A stretch of 64,000 bases of DNA. Source: Vitis vinifera. Lineage: Eukaryota; Streptophyta; Magnoliopsida; Vitales; Vitaceae. Each line of letters starts with the position of its first letter. The first letter of the stretch is position 1. The notes below the pieces were generated by a model, which was not told the origin of the DNA, searched no databases, and saw only the letters and a program-made list of their open reading frames with translations. The position numbers and the translations under genes are program-made. Location: contig NC_081820.1 of assembly GCF_030704535.1 (NCBI RefSeq), positions 18,777,501-18,841,500 of the forward strand, read 5' to 3'. This document shows positions 35,601-46,324 of the stretch, in pieces.

Positions 35601-37741
35601 AGCCTCTGAATAGAGAGACTGATAATTCGCCTGCCGATTTTAGATAGGTTTATCCCACAACCAAGCATTAATTTAACTAAGCATTTTGTGCTATCAGAAG
35701 ATGAGGAACTGTGAATCCCACCTTGTCGCTTTCATTGGCTTGCTGTCTACTTTTCAGTTTAGTAACAAACCTCCAATGTTATATGAAATCTTTCCCTTAA
35801 CATTTTCTTTTGAGGATCTTTGAACAAAGAAGATGATCGGTGAACTTCCTTAGCTAAACATCATTTTATGATATCAAAAGTTTCGAGATTTGAAGCTACC
35901 TCTCACATCAATACTCCAGAAAAAACAAGGGAAACTGATCTTTCTTGCTTGAGAAAACATGTGTTGTGTACATGGCATGGCAGTAACCGAGGGCTGTGCT
36001 GATGCGGATTAAACTCTGTTAACGTCTTAAGCCTTTGATAGTAGGCTTAGCTATTCTACTTTTCATTTTGGTAAAAAAATATCTTCAAAGTAGATTTACA
36101 TTTGCTACAGACTTCACATCATGCAAGAAAATTATGAGTGATGCATCAAGTTAGGAGAAGCCCTTACCAAAGTTGTGAAAAAGAACCAGTTAAAAAAGGC
36201 TGCAGGTGGTTGATATACATTTTCCAACCAGTTATGAGAAATATATTTTTTTAAGTTCAGATTAGCAACACAGCTATTTTATTTCCCATTCTGAGTAAAA
36301 AGGCATCTTAAATCAATTTACATTCATTAGAGACTTTACCACAGGGCAAGAAAAATTATGAATGATGCATCAAGTTAAAAGAACGCCCATAGGAGAAGCT
36401 TCCACCTAAGATGTGAAAAAAAACCAGTTTAAAAAGGCTGTGGATGGTCCAGTCGCCGGGGGTGCAAAATGACTGGTACAAGAATTACAGCACTCTGTCA
36501 TTACCTACAAACTTGTCAGTACTTTATATGAGAACTAAATTTTTTCAAGTTCTGGTTGGAGATTCCTTTACTATCTTTACTATAGTCGGACCAAATACAA
36601 TTGTAATGAAGACAACAAATTTAATAAAGTAAAAACTATTTTTTTTGGCTATCGTACGTAAAAATTATTCACTGATGCCTAACCCATACTTTACCTAGAG
36701 TGTTAATGCAAATACCAGACATGTGTTCCTCAAATTCCTCCTGATCACTCACAACTGACTTCATTATTCATTTTCCTTTAATATCCCATGCCCTCCAACA
36801 CCACAGGAAGCAGTTCTAAAAATAAATAATTAGGAGGTGAGGACGACTTTGGACATGAGTCACGTCAGTTCTGCAGCAGACTTTTAACTACTAAACAAGC
36901 TGGGCCTTTTCAATAATTCTGACTCATCATTTGGCTGTAGCCTTGTGCTATTTCTCTTTCACAAAAGGTAAGTACTGGAAATCTATCAGGAATAGAAAGA
37001 TCTCCCATTAGACAGTCAGATTAGAAAAGCATCTTCAACTTAAGACTATGACCAATTCCAGATCTGGAGAATAAGGGGTCCCACTACCACATTGAATCTG
37101 ACTTAATCCCCTAAAGGTTCATCCAAACAGATCATGATCCGATCATGCAGATAGCTTCAATTTTAGAGGAACCAATACTAAGTTAGTAAGCATCGGGATT
37201 TGTACAAATTTTCTACTCTTAAGCATAGGAATCCTGATCCATCACAATCTCAATGTAACAGTAAATACAGTGACCCAACTTCAAAATTCAAACAGTTAGA
37301 TCAAGTGATCAACAGCCATCCATTACCTGCACTCTCTGACTCTGATTTGTGCTGCTTCTTGAATGAATCCACCGGCCGCCCTCTACCCCGTTTCCATGCT
37401 GAGAACTCTCCAGTGAGTGGAATTGAGGAGGATATTGGCATCGGCGACAATGCCATCGTCAGGGACCCACCGGGACCATACTTCCTCGGCCTCCCTCTCT
37501 TCTTCTTCATTTCCGAACTTGGCATGGCCACGCTGACAGGTGCCGGTGTCGGCGCGGATCCGGGTGCTGGAGCCGGCGCGGTGGCCGGAGTAGGAGCCGG
37601 AGCCGCTACCGGAGACACAGCTGTCATTGTGGACCCACCAAATTCACTAGGGTTTTCGCTCCTCGCTGCCACCCGGTAGGTGTCCGGAGCTTCCTCACCC
37701 TTCACTGTAACCCCAGAATTTATACCCTCTGTTCCCTCCAT
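30117..37741 (-). CDS. AT-hook motif nuclear-localized (AHL) protein, two AT-hooks
   Basis: Five exons: 37741-37327, 34413-34346, 33377-33246, 30860-30699, 30395-30117; total 351 aa, all joints GT/AG and in frame. AHL proteins bind AT-rich and matrix-attachment DNA in the nucleus and regulate transcription as trimers formed by the PPC (DUF296) domain. AT-hook 1 is KKRGRPRKYGPGG (about residues 80-92). A second RGRGRP core is at 118-123, so a two-hook AHL. PPC runs from about 140 to 266: ERVAYSVGANFTPHVITV, VTMKIISFSQQGSRAICIL, SSGGTLTYEGRFEILSLSGS, GGLAGLLVAAGPVQ. A Pro/Ala repeat stretch (residues 46-68) precedes hook 1. The C-terminus is low complexity. Intron 1 is about 2.9 kb. Its 3' part is duplicated as a pseudogene at 61-4612. 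Confidence 0.93.
32545..32632. repeat. Compound microsatellite (CATA)n(TA)n(GA)n
   Basis: About ten CATA units, then about ten TA units, then about fourteen GA units, inside the intron between exons 3 and 4 of the AHL gene. Absent from the pseudogene copy. Confidence 0.9.
33902..34063 (-). pseudogene. LINE-type RNase H (RVT_3-like) fragment in an AHL intron
   Basis: The minus strand reads GSWVLGFPLPTGF, then ALFEGLVEAAKLGVGNTILE before GDWAF and a stop. This resembles the RNase H-like domain at the end of plant LINE reverse transcriptases (G.W..GFS..IG...AEL.AL..GL..A..LG...L..E.D). About 50 codons remain and it is not spliced into the host gene. It lies just beyond the homology limit with the AHL pseudogene (about 33780). 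Confidence 0.5.
36062..36455. repeat. Diverged tandem duplication in AHL intron 1
   Basis: The segment with GATGCATCAAGTTA, GTGAAAAA and AACCAGTT at 36062-36200 recurs at 36292-36455 with many differences. No coding content. Confidence 0.6.
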
Positions 37742-38150
37742 TCAAAAAGGTTTTTTCATACCAAAAACCCTAAAACCCCAAACCCCTATAATCTAGGCAG
37801 CAAAGATCCAAACTCTCTTCAAACCCAAACACCCAGAAGAATCAAAATCATTTTTTTCAACGCAAACTCTCAATAAACTCAACCTTGAAAAATAAAAAAA
37901 AATAAAAAATAAAAAACCAGAGAAAAATGGGAAAAAAAAAAAAATTTAACCCCCACTTGAAACTCGAAGAACCCAAAAACTCCAACCAGTTTTCTTCAAA
38001 CTCCAAAGATCAAACCTTCATTCCTTACAACCTAAGACAGTCAGACTTACACTCTGTAACAGACACTATTCTATGTAATCACCACTGTTGCAGAGATACA
38101 CAGAGCTTCAATGGTGACACTTAGATTTTTTTTCCAGCAAAAAATCAAAA
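37742..38150 (-). other. AHL 5'UTR and proximal promoter
   Basis: This stretch precedes the AHL ATG on the minus strand. Several AAACCCTA-like telo boxes (AACCCTAAAACCCCAAACC near 37767-37785) lie close to the start. The exact transcription start cannot be fixed. Confidence 0.45.
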
Positions 38151-38199
38151 ATTTGATGTGATTTCAGAAATTCTACAAGGATTGTGAAATTAGGGTTTT

Positions 38200-39297
38200 G
38201 CAGGAAAAGAAGAAGGAAATAAAGTAAAAAATTAAAATAAAATTAAAATAAAATTAAAATAGAATTAAATATTGGGGAATTTAATTAATAATTAATATTT
38301 TAAATTACAAAATTCAAAGTATAAATTCTGGTTTATAAAATGGTTCACGTCCGTCTTGGAAAATTAAGACAAATGATTTAATAAATGGCAAAGATAGTAA
38401 ATTAGAATAAAAAAATAAGAAAATTTGGGAAAAGAAAATTGCTTTTTAATTTAAAATTCGCATTTATTTATTTAAAGCTGTAAAGCAATTGTATTTTATC
38501 AACCACTGACCTGTTTTTTTGTCTTTTCAGGTAAATTAAAGTTGACTATACAAGTTTAAATCCCCTCCCTTTTCAAATAATTTACTGTTGCTGCCACTAT
38601 GGAGAGGCTGACATGTGACACCATAACTGCTACTTCCAGTTGCAGTTATGCAGTCTGTGTTTTTCTCCCACAGGTCCAAACCCTAGATTCATTCCTTCTG
38701 GATTTTTCCATATTTTTAAAAATTAAAATTAATAATAATTTTTCTCAATCTTATTCTTAGTCTTACTATTTTTTTTGGGTAGATTTATTTATTCACATTG
38801 CCAAAAAAGAAACTTTCATTTTTTAAAAACTTAATTTTTTTCACACCTAATTTATAAGAAAAAACCCATGTGTACATATTTATTTGGCTTGAAATTTGGA
38901 TGGAATTGTTGTTTTCTTGGAGAGCAACTATTTCTAATTTTTTGACTTTTGTATCTTTTGACTTTTGCCAACCAAATTATGAAGGAGATATGAAGAAAGA
39001 AGAACACAATCTTTGTCTAATTAGGACAAAAGTCATACACAATATAGACCATATCTAGAATCCCAAATAGAAAACTTTTTTTTTTTTTTTTTTTTTTTGG
39101 TTTTTTGTTTCATACACATGGGAAGAGAAGAAAGGAGAGATTGAGAACAGAAACAGTTGGAACAACATAATCCTAGTCCATACTCCCCATGCACATATTA
39201 GAGAGAAGCCAATAACACAATTGACTCATCTTCCACAAAAGTCAACAAAAAAGTGAAAGAAGAACAACACTTGGAAAGTCTTCTAACCAAACAAAAA
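38200..39297. other. Intergenic DNA between AHL and MAP65-3
   Basis: AT-rich, with an AAAATTAAAAT repeat near 38230 and a poly(T) run at 39077-39098. It includes the MAP65-3 3'UTR on the minus strand. No gene. Confidence 0.5.
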
Positions 39298-42200
39298 TCA
39301 AACTTGTATTGCAGTCTTTAGATGTGCCTGGGGCAGCACAAAACCAGCTCTTCTTTCCTCAAATGAGTACTCGGTCTCTTCTACTGGATTAGCATTGTAA
39401 GGGACCGGGGCTGGAGGGGGAGCAGGGGTCATGGCTGTCAGCATTGGCACTGATACAGTTGAAGGTGTGGAGGGGACAGGAATTGGCATTGTCTTTGGGG
39501 TCCTGTTCTCTTCATCTGTGGCAGAAGGTGGTGGTAGTTGTGATTTGGAGGGAGTTGTGTAGGGGATGTTGTTACTAGACACTGTCTTGTGCAGTATCTT
39601 GGGCTGAGGTCTGTTGAGATCTTCTAACATGGTGTTGGCTTCTGATGATGCTGTGGAAGATATTGGCGAGAAGGGTTTTCGCATCATGGGTGAGTCTATT
39701 TCACGTGGATTGAAGGATTGCTTTTTTATGGGGAGCCCTGCAATGTCCAAACCTCTAGTACCTGCATAAAACAGCAAAATGGTAAAAAAACTCCAAAAAC
39801 ATTATGATTGTTCTTCAAAATCATTGTAGATTTAGCAGCAATAGCCCAAAAGGACTTTTTGAAGTTGTTTCTTTATGCTGTTTAATGCACTATCTGTTAA
39901 AAATGTAGTGATCAACTGTCATATCATGCTGTTTAATGCAGACTATCTGTTAATAGCCCAAAAGAACTTTGAAGTTGTTTCTTTATGATGTTTAATGCAC
40001 TATCTGTTAAAAATGTAGCGATCAACTGTCATATCATGCTTCCCTTCAATTTTCTCATCTTCCATACAGAGGAAATACTAGATAAAGCGAATTTATTATG
40101 CTTCTCTTCAATTTTCTTGTCCTCAACCAAAGATAGAAGAAACACATTTGATAAAGACCACCATTAAATTTTAAAGTTCCAGTTAAAGAAACTTACCAGC
40201 TGATAATGCTGTAAACCCATCATCCTGGCAATGTCTTACTTGGTCAATTTGGTAACGATCACTCTTCTTGCCTGGCCTAGGGGTGGCTTTTGTAGAGTGA
40301 ATTGGATCAGGTTTGGGAGTTTGAATCATTGCTCCTCCAACAGAGAGTCTTCTGCTGCCTGTGCTTCCAGTTGAAACTCTAGAAGCCTTTTTAACACTCT
40401 GTGGCTTTGAAGGACTTGGTTTTGACCCAAAAAGTGCCTCTTGTTCAGCTATTAGCTGCCCCTGAAGTTTCTTCTGGTCCTGGAATAGAGAAACAATTTA
40501 TGGATGAACCACAATACACAATTTTCCAAGAGCAATATATTGAGTGAAATAACAGGTTCATACCCTCTGCCTTCGGCGTTCTTCCTCTTTCTCTTGCCGT
40601 AGAAAAGTATACTCTTCAAGCATAGAAAGAAGACGAATCTGGATAATAACAGTTCATATGAAATGACTCAAACAAACCATAGAAGCAACTGAGATGAATC
40701 AAAGAAGGAACTTGGACTGTATCCCACTTGTTAAGACTTTTTCAACTTTTAAGAGATAAAAGGGGAGTACTTACCCCATCATATGTGAACTCAACACCTC
40801 TCTCCTTCTCCCATGCCACAGTTTTTGAAGCCAATGCATCCACCATTGCTGTCTCAACACAAGGCAAAGCAAGTCATAACAGAATCAAATATGGAAAAGA
40901 AGACTAAGAAAGTTAGGTAGAGACTCCTTAAAAGACAGAAGTCAAATACTTGAGACATCAACAAAATTGTCTCTTATAGTGGAACTTGACACACAAAATC
41001 ATCATTTTTGTTTCTCATTTGCCAATTCTACTAAAAACACTGCATAAAATTTGATACAATAGTTACCTGGAAGTTTATTAACCAAAGAACGAGCTTTCTC
41101 AGCACGCTTGAGAGTAAGATGAGCGCCTCTACCAGCATTATATCGGTTGTCATCCTAAATGACCATCAAAATTATTAGTTAAGAACTTGCATATGATGAA
41201 ACAAAGAACTAATTCAAAGATGAGAAAACACCCAACCCTATTATATTCCTCAAGCCAACTCTCCTCCTCACATGCAGCCAACCATTTATCAACTTTTTCA
41301 AGTATTTCTTTCCTGCTAAAAGCTTCCTCTTTAACCTTTGCAACTTGAAGTTCAATTTGTTCAAGGACACAAGAAGCATCCACAGCTCCTTCAACAGCAG
41401 GAATGAAACATAAGAATACAATAAATCATAGAGATACTAGCAGTATTAATGTTCTATATGGTACAAACATAATACCAGACTCCATAGCTTCAATAACATA
41501 ATCCAGCGCACTATCTGCTTCTGGGATCATATGTGTCTTCCTACAGATCTCCTCTAGTTCTGACCTCTTCTTTAAAACAAGCTCTTTCATTTTGCTTGCT
41601 TTCAGCTCTTCCAGCCTAGAAACTTCTGCCTCTACCTGCATATAGTGAATTCACTTTTCCATTATTTCCAAAACCAAATCCATCCATTTATAGCTTGATA
41701 AAACATATTTAAAAAAAAACTGAAATTTACTCCTTCTGAAAAGATCCATAAACTCACATAATTCACCCATTTTGAAAAGATCCATAACTCACATAATTAA
41801 TGAAGTCCACAGAGAGTGTGTTGGGCTCATTTATCTCATGTTCTGAAGCAGCAATATTACAAGTAACGTTCTGAAACAACTGTTGCTCTTCAATTGGTGT
41901 ATCCATCAAATTCCATAGCTCCAACATGGAAGATGCAAGATCTTGGAGCTGCCACAATGAAGGGACCAACAAAGTCAATAAAAGAGTAAAATATTCTGAA
42001 GTAGACAATATGTAGCAATATATACCCTCTGCATTCTCTGTATTTTAACCCCTCGCAAGGTCTTTATTGCAGCTGCCAACTGCTCAATTGTGGCATTACT
42101 TATGTTCTTTCTTCCATCAGAATCACCTAAACTGGGATGAACCTCATTAACTGTTTGCTGGAAATCCATACCAAGGACCAAACAAAGAGAGTTCAAAGTA

Positions 42201-43425
42201 CTCAGGTGGTCGAGAACCTGCTTTAAGCGATCACTCTGCATGAAAATTTCAAAAAAGTCAGTAAGAGAATAACTTCAAAGATAAGTGCTTTACATGATAT
42301 AGGAAGAATTAAACCTTCTCTTTTTGAAGTGCCTGAAGCTGTTTGTGCAATTCCTCAAGCTTTCTTAAAGACAGGTCAGTGTCATCTACAACTGTCTTGG
42401 AAGCAATGTACTCTGTGGAACTATAGATTTCACTTTTTATCTTCTCTATTTCCTCCACAACTTCAAAAAATTGATTCCTTCTCTCACTTTTCCGTTTGTG
42501 CATCTCTTCCAGTTGTGGAATAATGGCCTTGAGCTCCTCTTTCAAACTTCCAGCATTTTGATCAGACTGGAGGAACATTCCAATATAAATCGCACTATGT
42601 TAAACTTCAATGTAACATTTATATTTCCCAGGTAAACGAGGCTTCAAGAAAATTCCTATTACTATTTACAAGTAATATATGCCATATTATGCATGATTCA
42701 CAAGTTGATTATTAATTTATTTATCATTTTTTAATGAGTTGCAAGTTTTTCTATCACATGAAATTCATCTTACATTTCATATCCAGTTTTTTTTTTTTTG
42801 GTACTCCAATTGTTGTTGGGTTTATAACAAGTATCTGCAATACCATTTCATATTCTTGCAAAGCATGCAAAGCATGACTATTACTATTTTTGAACAAGTA
42901 AAAATAAAAATTCTAGCTGCTTAACAATTTTTAACCCAGTCAGTTATAATCTTCACGTAATACTGACCTGCCTGATATGCACTGGTCGCTCCCCCATGGC
43001 AGAACATATGGCAGCAAGCTCTGCTTCAGAATCAGCAATTGCCTGTCGTAGCTGAGCTCTACATCGGTTTGCCTGATCTACCTTTCTCCTATAAACTTCT
43101 AGACACTCTCGTTCAAGTTCAAGCAGCATTTTATCCCTATCAGTATCAGACTCCCCAACTTCATCCCATATTATCTGATGACAACATAAGAAACCAGGGA
43201 AAGATAAGGTTACTATCTGCAGCTGAACAACTTTACAGAACAATTCAAAAAAATGTGATTGGAACAGGAGATGGAAAAGGAAAAAAATTTAGAATTATTA
43301 TATAAAGTAAATTCCAATGAATTTATAATTTGTATAGAAGGTTCATAAAGGACCTGAAGCTCATATAGAAGAGATCCACATGTTGTTTCAACTTGTAGGA
43401 GCGGATCACTTTGGACATTAGACAT
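39298..43425 (-). CDS. MAP65-3: Microtubule-associated protein MAP65-3 (PLEIADE) type
   Basis: Twelve coding exons: 43425-43354, 43174-42968, 42566-42315, 42235-42026, 41948-41793, 41635-41476, 41388-41237, 41154-41067, 40848-40775, 40638-40564, 40479-40197, 39761-39298; 730 aa, all in frame with GT/AG. MAP65 proteins cross-link antiparallel microtubules; the PLEIADE type acts at the phragmoplast midzone during cytokinesis. The N-terminus [20 protein letters not shown] with [15 protein letters not shown] and the [20 protein letters not shown] region are close to Arabidopsis MAP65-3 (707 aa), not to MAP65-1 or MAP65-6. The central part is coiled coil. The conserved microtubule-binding segment includes [19 protein letters not shown] and [11 protein letters not shown]. 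The tail has S/T-P sites (CDK/MAPK-like) and the clade-typical [11 protein letters not shown] end. MSA-like sites lie upstream. Confidence 0.95.
39844..40040. repeat. Tandem duplication in the last MAP65-3 intron
   Basis: The segment AGCCCAAAAG...CTATCTGTTAAAAATGTAG...CAACTGTCATATCATGCT at about 39844-39930 recurs at about 39953-40040. The unit is about 110 bp. Intronic. Confidence 0.75.
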
Positions 43426-43441
43426 GTTGAAGGAATTGTAC

Positions 43442-44629
43442 CTGCTAATTGAAATGATCACTATAAGACAAAACCACATGCTAAAGAAACATCAGTGTGG
43501 TTCAAGATTGATAAAAGAACATGAATCTCGTTAAACCTATGATGCTCACTAGATTTCTCGAGTTTGTGATGAAAAATAATTGTATGCTTGCTCAACAAAA
43601 TCAAATTTTAAAATGTGTTATTCCTTTTGGGAAAAATATTAAGCTACATATAATATTTATGTGCTCCACATGTTTTCCAAGGCTTTGACAGGTTCCTCAT
43701 TTTGTGCTAAATGCCTCAAACTAGTATGCTAGCGTATTCTTTGAAGGTACAGAATGGAAAGCAAGCTTGATATGGCTGTACCTTAGTAGAAAATATCAAA
43801 ATGTAAGACTACCTTCATTGTAGCTGCTAATGATTTGGTTTTAGGGTTGTGAGGTGTAATTAGGTTTGTGGATCAGGATTAAGTATTAAAAGTTGTTTAT
43901 TCTTCATTTAAGCTTCTCGATTCCTCTCATATATTCAGTCTTTTTACATATTTAGGTGATAAAAGAAGGGTTTGATTGATATTGGCCACAGGAAACTTTC
44001 ACATCCTAATTGAACTTTTCTAGTTGGAGAAAATAGAAAAATACATTTAATCAAGTGAATTTTACTCATCATAATTTCGATTTTCTTCCCTGATCCCTAA
44101 AAAATCCTTCACTATTCACAGAACCCTGGATTCTCACCTTGCAACCTTACAGAAAATTAAGCATCACAAACCTCATCTCTTCACTCTCTCCTTCATTGCT
44201 AAACAAAATGACTACTCTCTGTTCCCTTAACTCCAAAACTGTCCCTTCTACACTGACCAAGTTTGAAGAAAAAAACAATTTCCTTCACACTCAAGTTTTG
44301 CATTCAAGCTTGACTTGAAATTTGGGGAAAATTCCAAATTATTTTAACCCTAAATTCTCGATTTCGCATTTCACACAGCTATTAACAACAAAAGTTACAG
44401 AACATTTACAGAGTAACAGATCTGCAAACCGTGCGCGAAAGGAACCAACACACTCAGCTCAAACAATCCAAACACGAGACAATTCAAATCCAAAAAAGAA
44501 ACGAACCACAAACACAAGAAAACTTGCGCCTCCCGTTTGGTTGATAAGAAAAAACCCTGTTACTTTTCCTGCATTTTCTCGGCAACCAAACAGGGATTCG
44601 AACACCGAATGGGAGATGAGACGACGAAC
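43442..44629 (-). other. Intron in the MAP65-3 5'UTR
   Basis: On the minus strand a donor CTTCAG|GTTCGT at 44630/44629 and an acceptor AATTAGCAG|GTACAA at 43442/43441 bracket about 1.19 kb. The acceptor lies 16 bases before the ATG. The upstream piece (to about 44800) would be the non-coding first exon. Confidence 0.65.
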
Positions 44630-44783
44630 CTGAAGAACCGACGCGGTGGAATATTTGAGCGAACTTTCTATCTTCGAGAAAATTTGGACGGAAAATGTGG
44701 GAGTTGCTATGTTTGAGAGGTTTGAATTTGATGAAAAGAAAAAGGTTGTTAAGAGAGAGAAATGAATAGGGGAAGGGGAAAAG

Positions 44784-44811
44784 TAGCCGTTGGTGAAAAT
44801 GAACCGTTGAA
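44784..44811 (-). promoter_or_regulatory. Two MSA-like (MYB3R) sites at the MAP65-3 promoter
   Basis: On the minus strand CCAACGGCTA (core at 44787-44791) and TTCAACGGTTC (core at 44804-44808) match most of the mitosis-specific activator consensus YCYAACGGYYA. They lie about 150-180 bp before the 5'UTR splice donor. MYB3R factors use such sites for G2/M expression, as expected for a phragmoplast MAP65. Confidence 0.6.
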
Positions 44812-44999
44812 GAGCGCATGTTGAGGATTTGCATTTAAATGAAGCGAGAGAGAGAGAGAGAGGAAGCTGATTTGAATTTCAAATTTTAAGAGTAAAAGGT
44901 GAGTGAAAATGATGCTATCCGGCTCTTCTCCGGTCATTTTCTCTGCAGTTTCCTCAAATAAAATCACGAATTTTCATTATTAAATTAAGAAATAAAAAT

Positions 45000-46200
45000 G
45001 TTTAATTTCCATAATTATTATTTCAAACGCACTCTAAATTTAACTAAAAAATATTTTCTATTATATAAAAAATTATATAATATTTTTAATAATTATATCA
45101 ATTATTTGAAGTTAAAATGAAAATTTATACTTTTTTTTCAAATATAATATATGGATACTACATTTTTATTTAATTACATTTTTTTAAATAATAAAAATAT
45201 ATTTATTTTAAATAAAAAAATCATTTTTAAAATATAAGTCTCCAAATTTATTTATTTTTAGGATTTATATTTGCATTGACTTAATACACATCCACCTAAA
45301 TTATGATTTCTAGGATGAAAATATATGTTAGTAAAAAGACCAAAATACCCTTTAAAATTAGTATCGGCTCATCTTCCTCTTCTTCGAGATGATTCTATGG
45401 ATATATGGAAAATGTGTCATATATATATCACTATCTTCTAAGTCAATGATAATTTATTTTTTCTTTCCTTTCTCCACGTTATGGATGCTAGCTATAAAAT
45501 TTATAATTTAAGTACAAAAAATATGTTTAAGATATAAAAAACATTATCAAGTATAAAAAAAAAGAGAAATATATATAAAATAAAAAATTCATTATAGTTT
45601 AACATAATATTTTCTTTTATATATTCATATTTTTAATAAAATAAATAAAAGGATGTTACCTCACTTTTAATTTGATTGCAGTATCTTTATCACAAAAATG
45701 AAATCCATCTTCAATATTCTAAATTACTTTCACCTTCCTTTCTACCAAATCGATTCAATAACAAGGATAGATAAATGTTTAAAAATGTTCTGCCCAAAAA
45801 GAAATTGTCTAAAAACTTAAAATATTTTTAACTTATTTTATATGTTTTAAATATGTTTTAGAAGTGATTTTTACATGTAATAATTTATTTTTAATTACTT
45901 TTCATGTTTATGTAATTAATTTTTAGTGAAAATTATTAAAAGCAACTAAAAAGTGTTTTTATGTGACATTACATCAGATAGGGGGAAGATTCATGACACT
46001 ATATAAATATAAACTTTTTTTAACCATGAAAGTGTGTTTTAAAATCGTAAGGGTCCTTTTAGGTCAAAGACGGATAAGATCTATATAATTGAGTACAGGT
46101 CATTACAAATAGTATTAAAACTAATTTTTGGCCTTGGTGTGAGGTTTGTTTGATCATGTAGGGAAGTTTGTCAATTTGGCTCCGTTATTATCCCATTGTG
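45000..46200. other. AT-rich intergenic DNA
   Basis: No gene. A degenerate copy of the USE/TATA repeat described next lies at about 45967-46008. Confidence 0.5.
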
Positions 46201-46202
46201 AT

Positions 46203-46244
46203 ATCCCACATCGGATAGAAGAGAAAGTTATTAGTACTATATAA
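46203..46244 (+). promoter_or_regulatory. snRNA-type USE and TATA pair (repeat-borne)
   Basis: ATCCCACATCG (46203-46213) matches the plant snRNA upstream sequence element RTCCCACATCG exactly. TATATAA follows at 46238-46244 with 24 bp between, the spacing of pol III (U6-type) snRNA promoters. No snRNA gene follows; T-runs occur soon after the expected start. The flanks look like a dispersed repeat. Confidence 0.5.
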
Positions 46245-46324
46245 GTACAAACTATTTTTAATCATTTAAATAATTTTTTAAGTCATGAGGCAAGACAAAT
46301 AATATATGTATTATTAGGTGCAGT

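Noticed and set aside
37200..37679. 159-codon plus-strand frame opposite AHL exon 1
   Set aside because: Ala/Gly-rich complement of the Pro/Ala repeat coding region; the AHL exon on the minus strand is clearly the real gene.
44322..44834. Open frames on both strands near the MAP65-3 leader
   Set aside because: They overlap the non-coding first exon and the start of its intron and show no domain.
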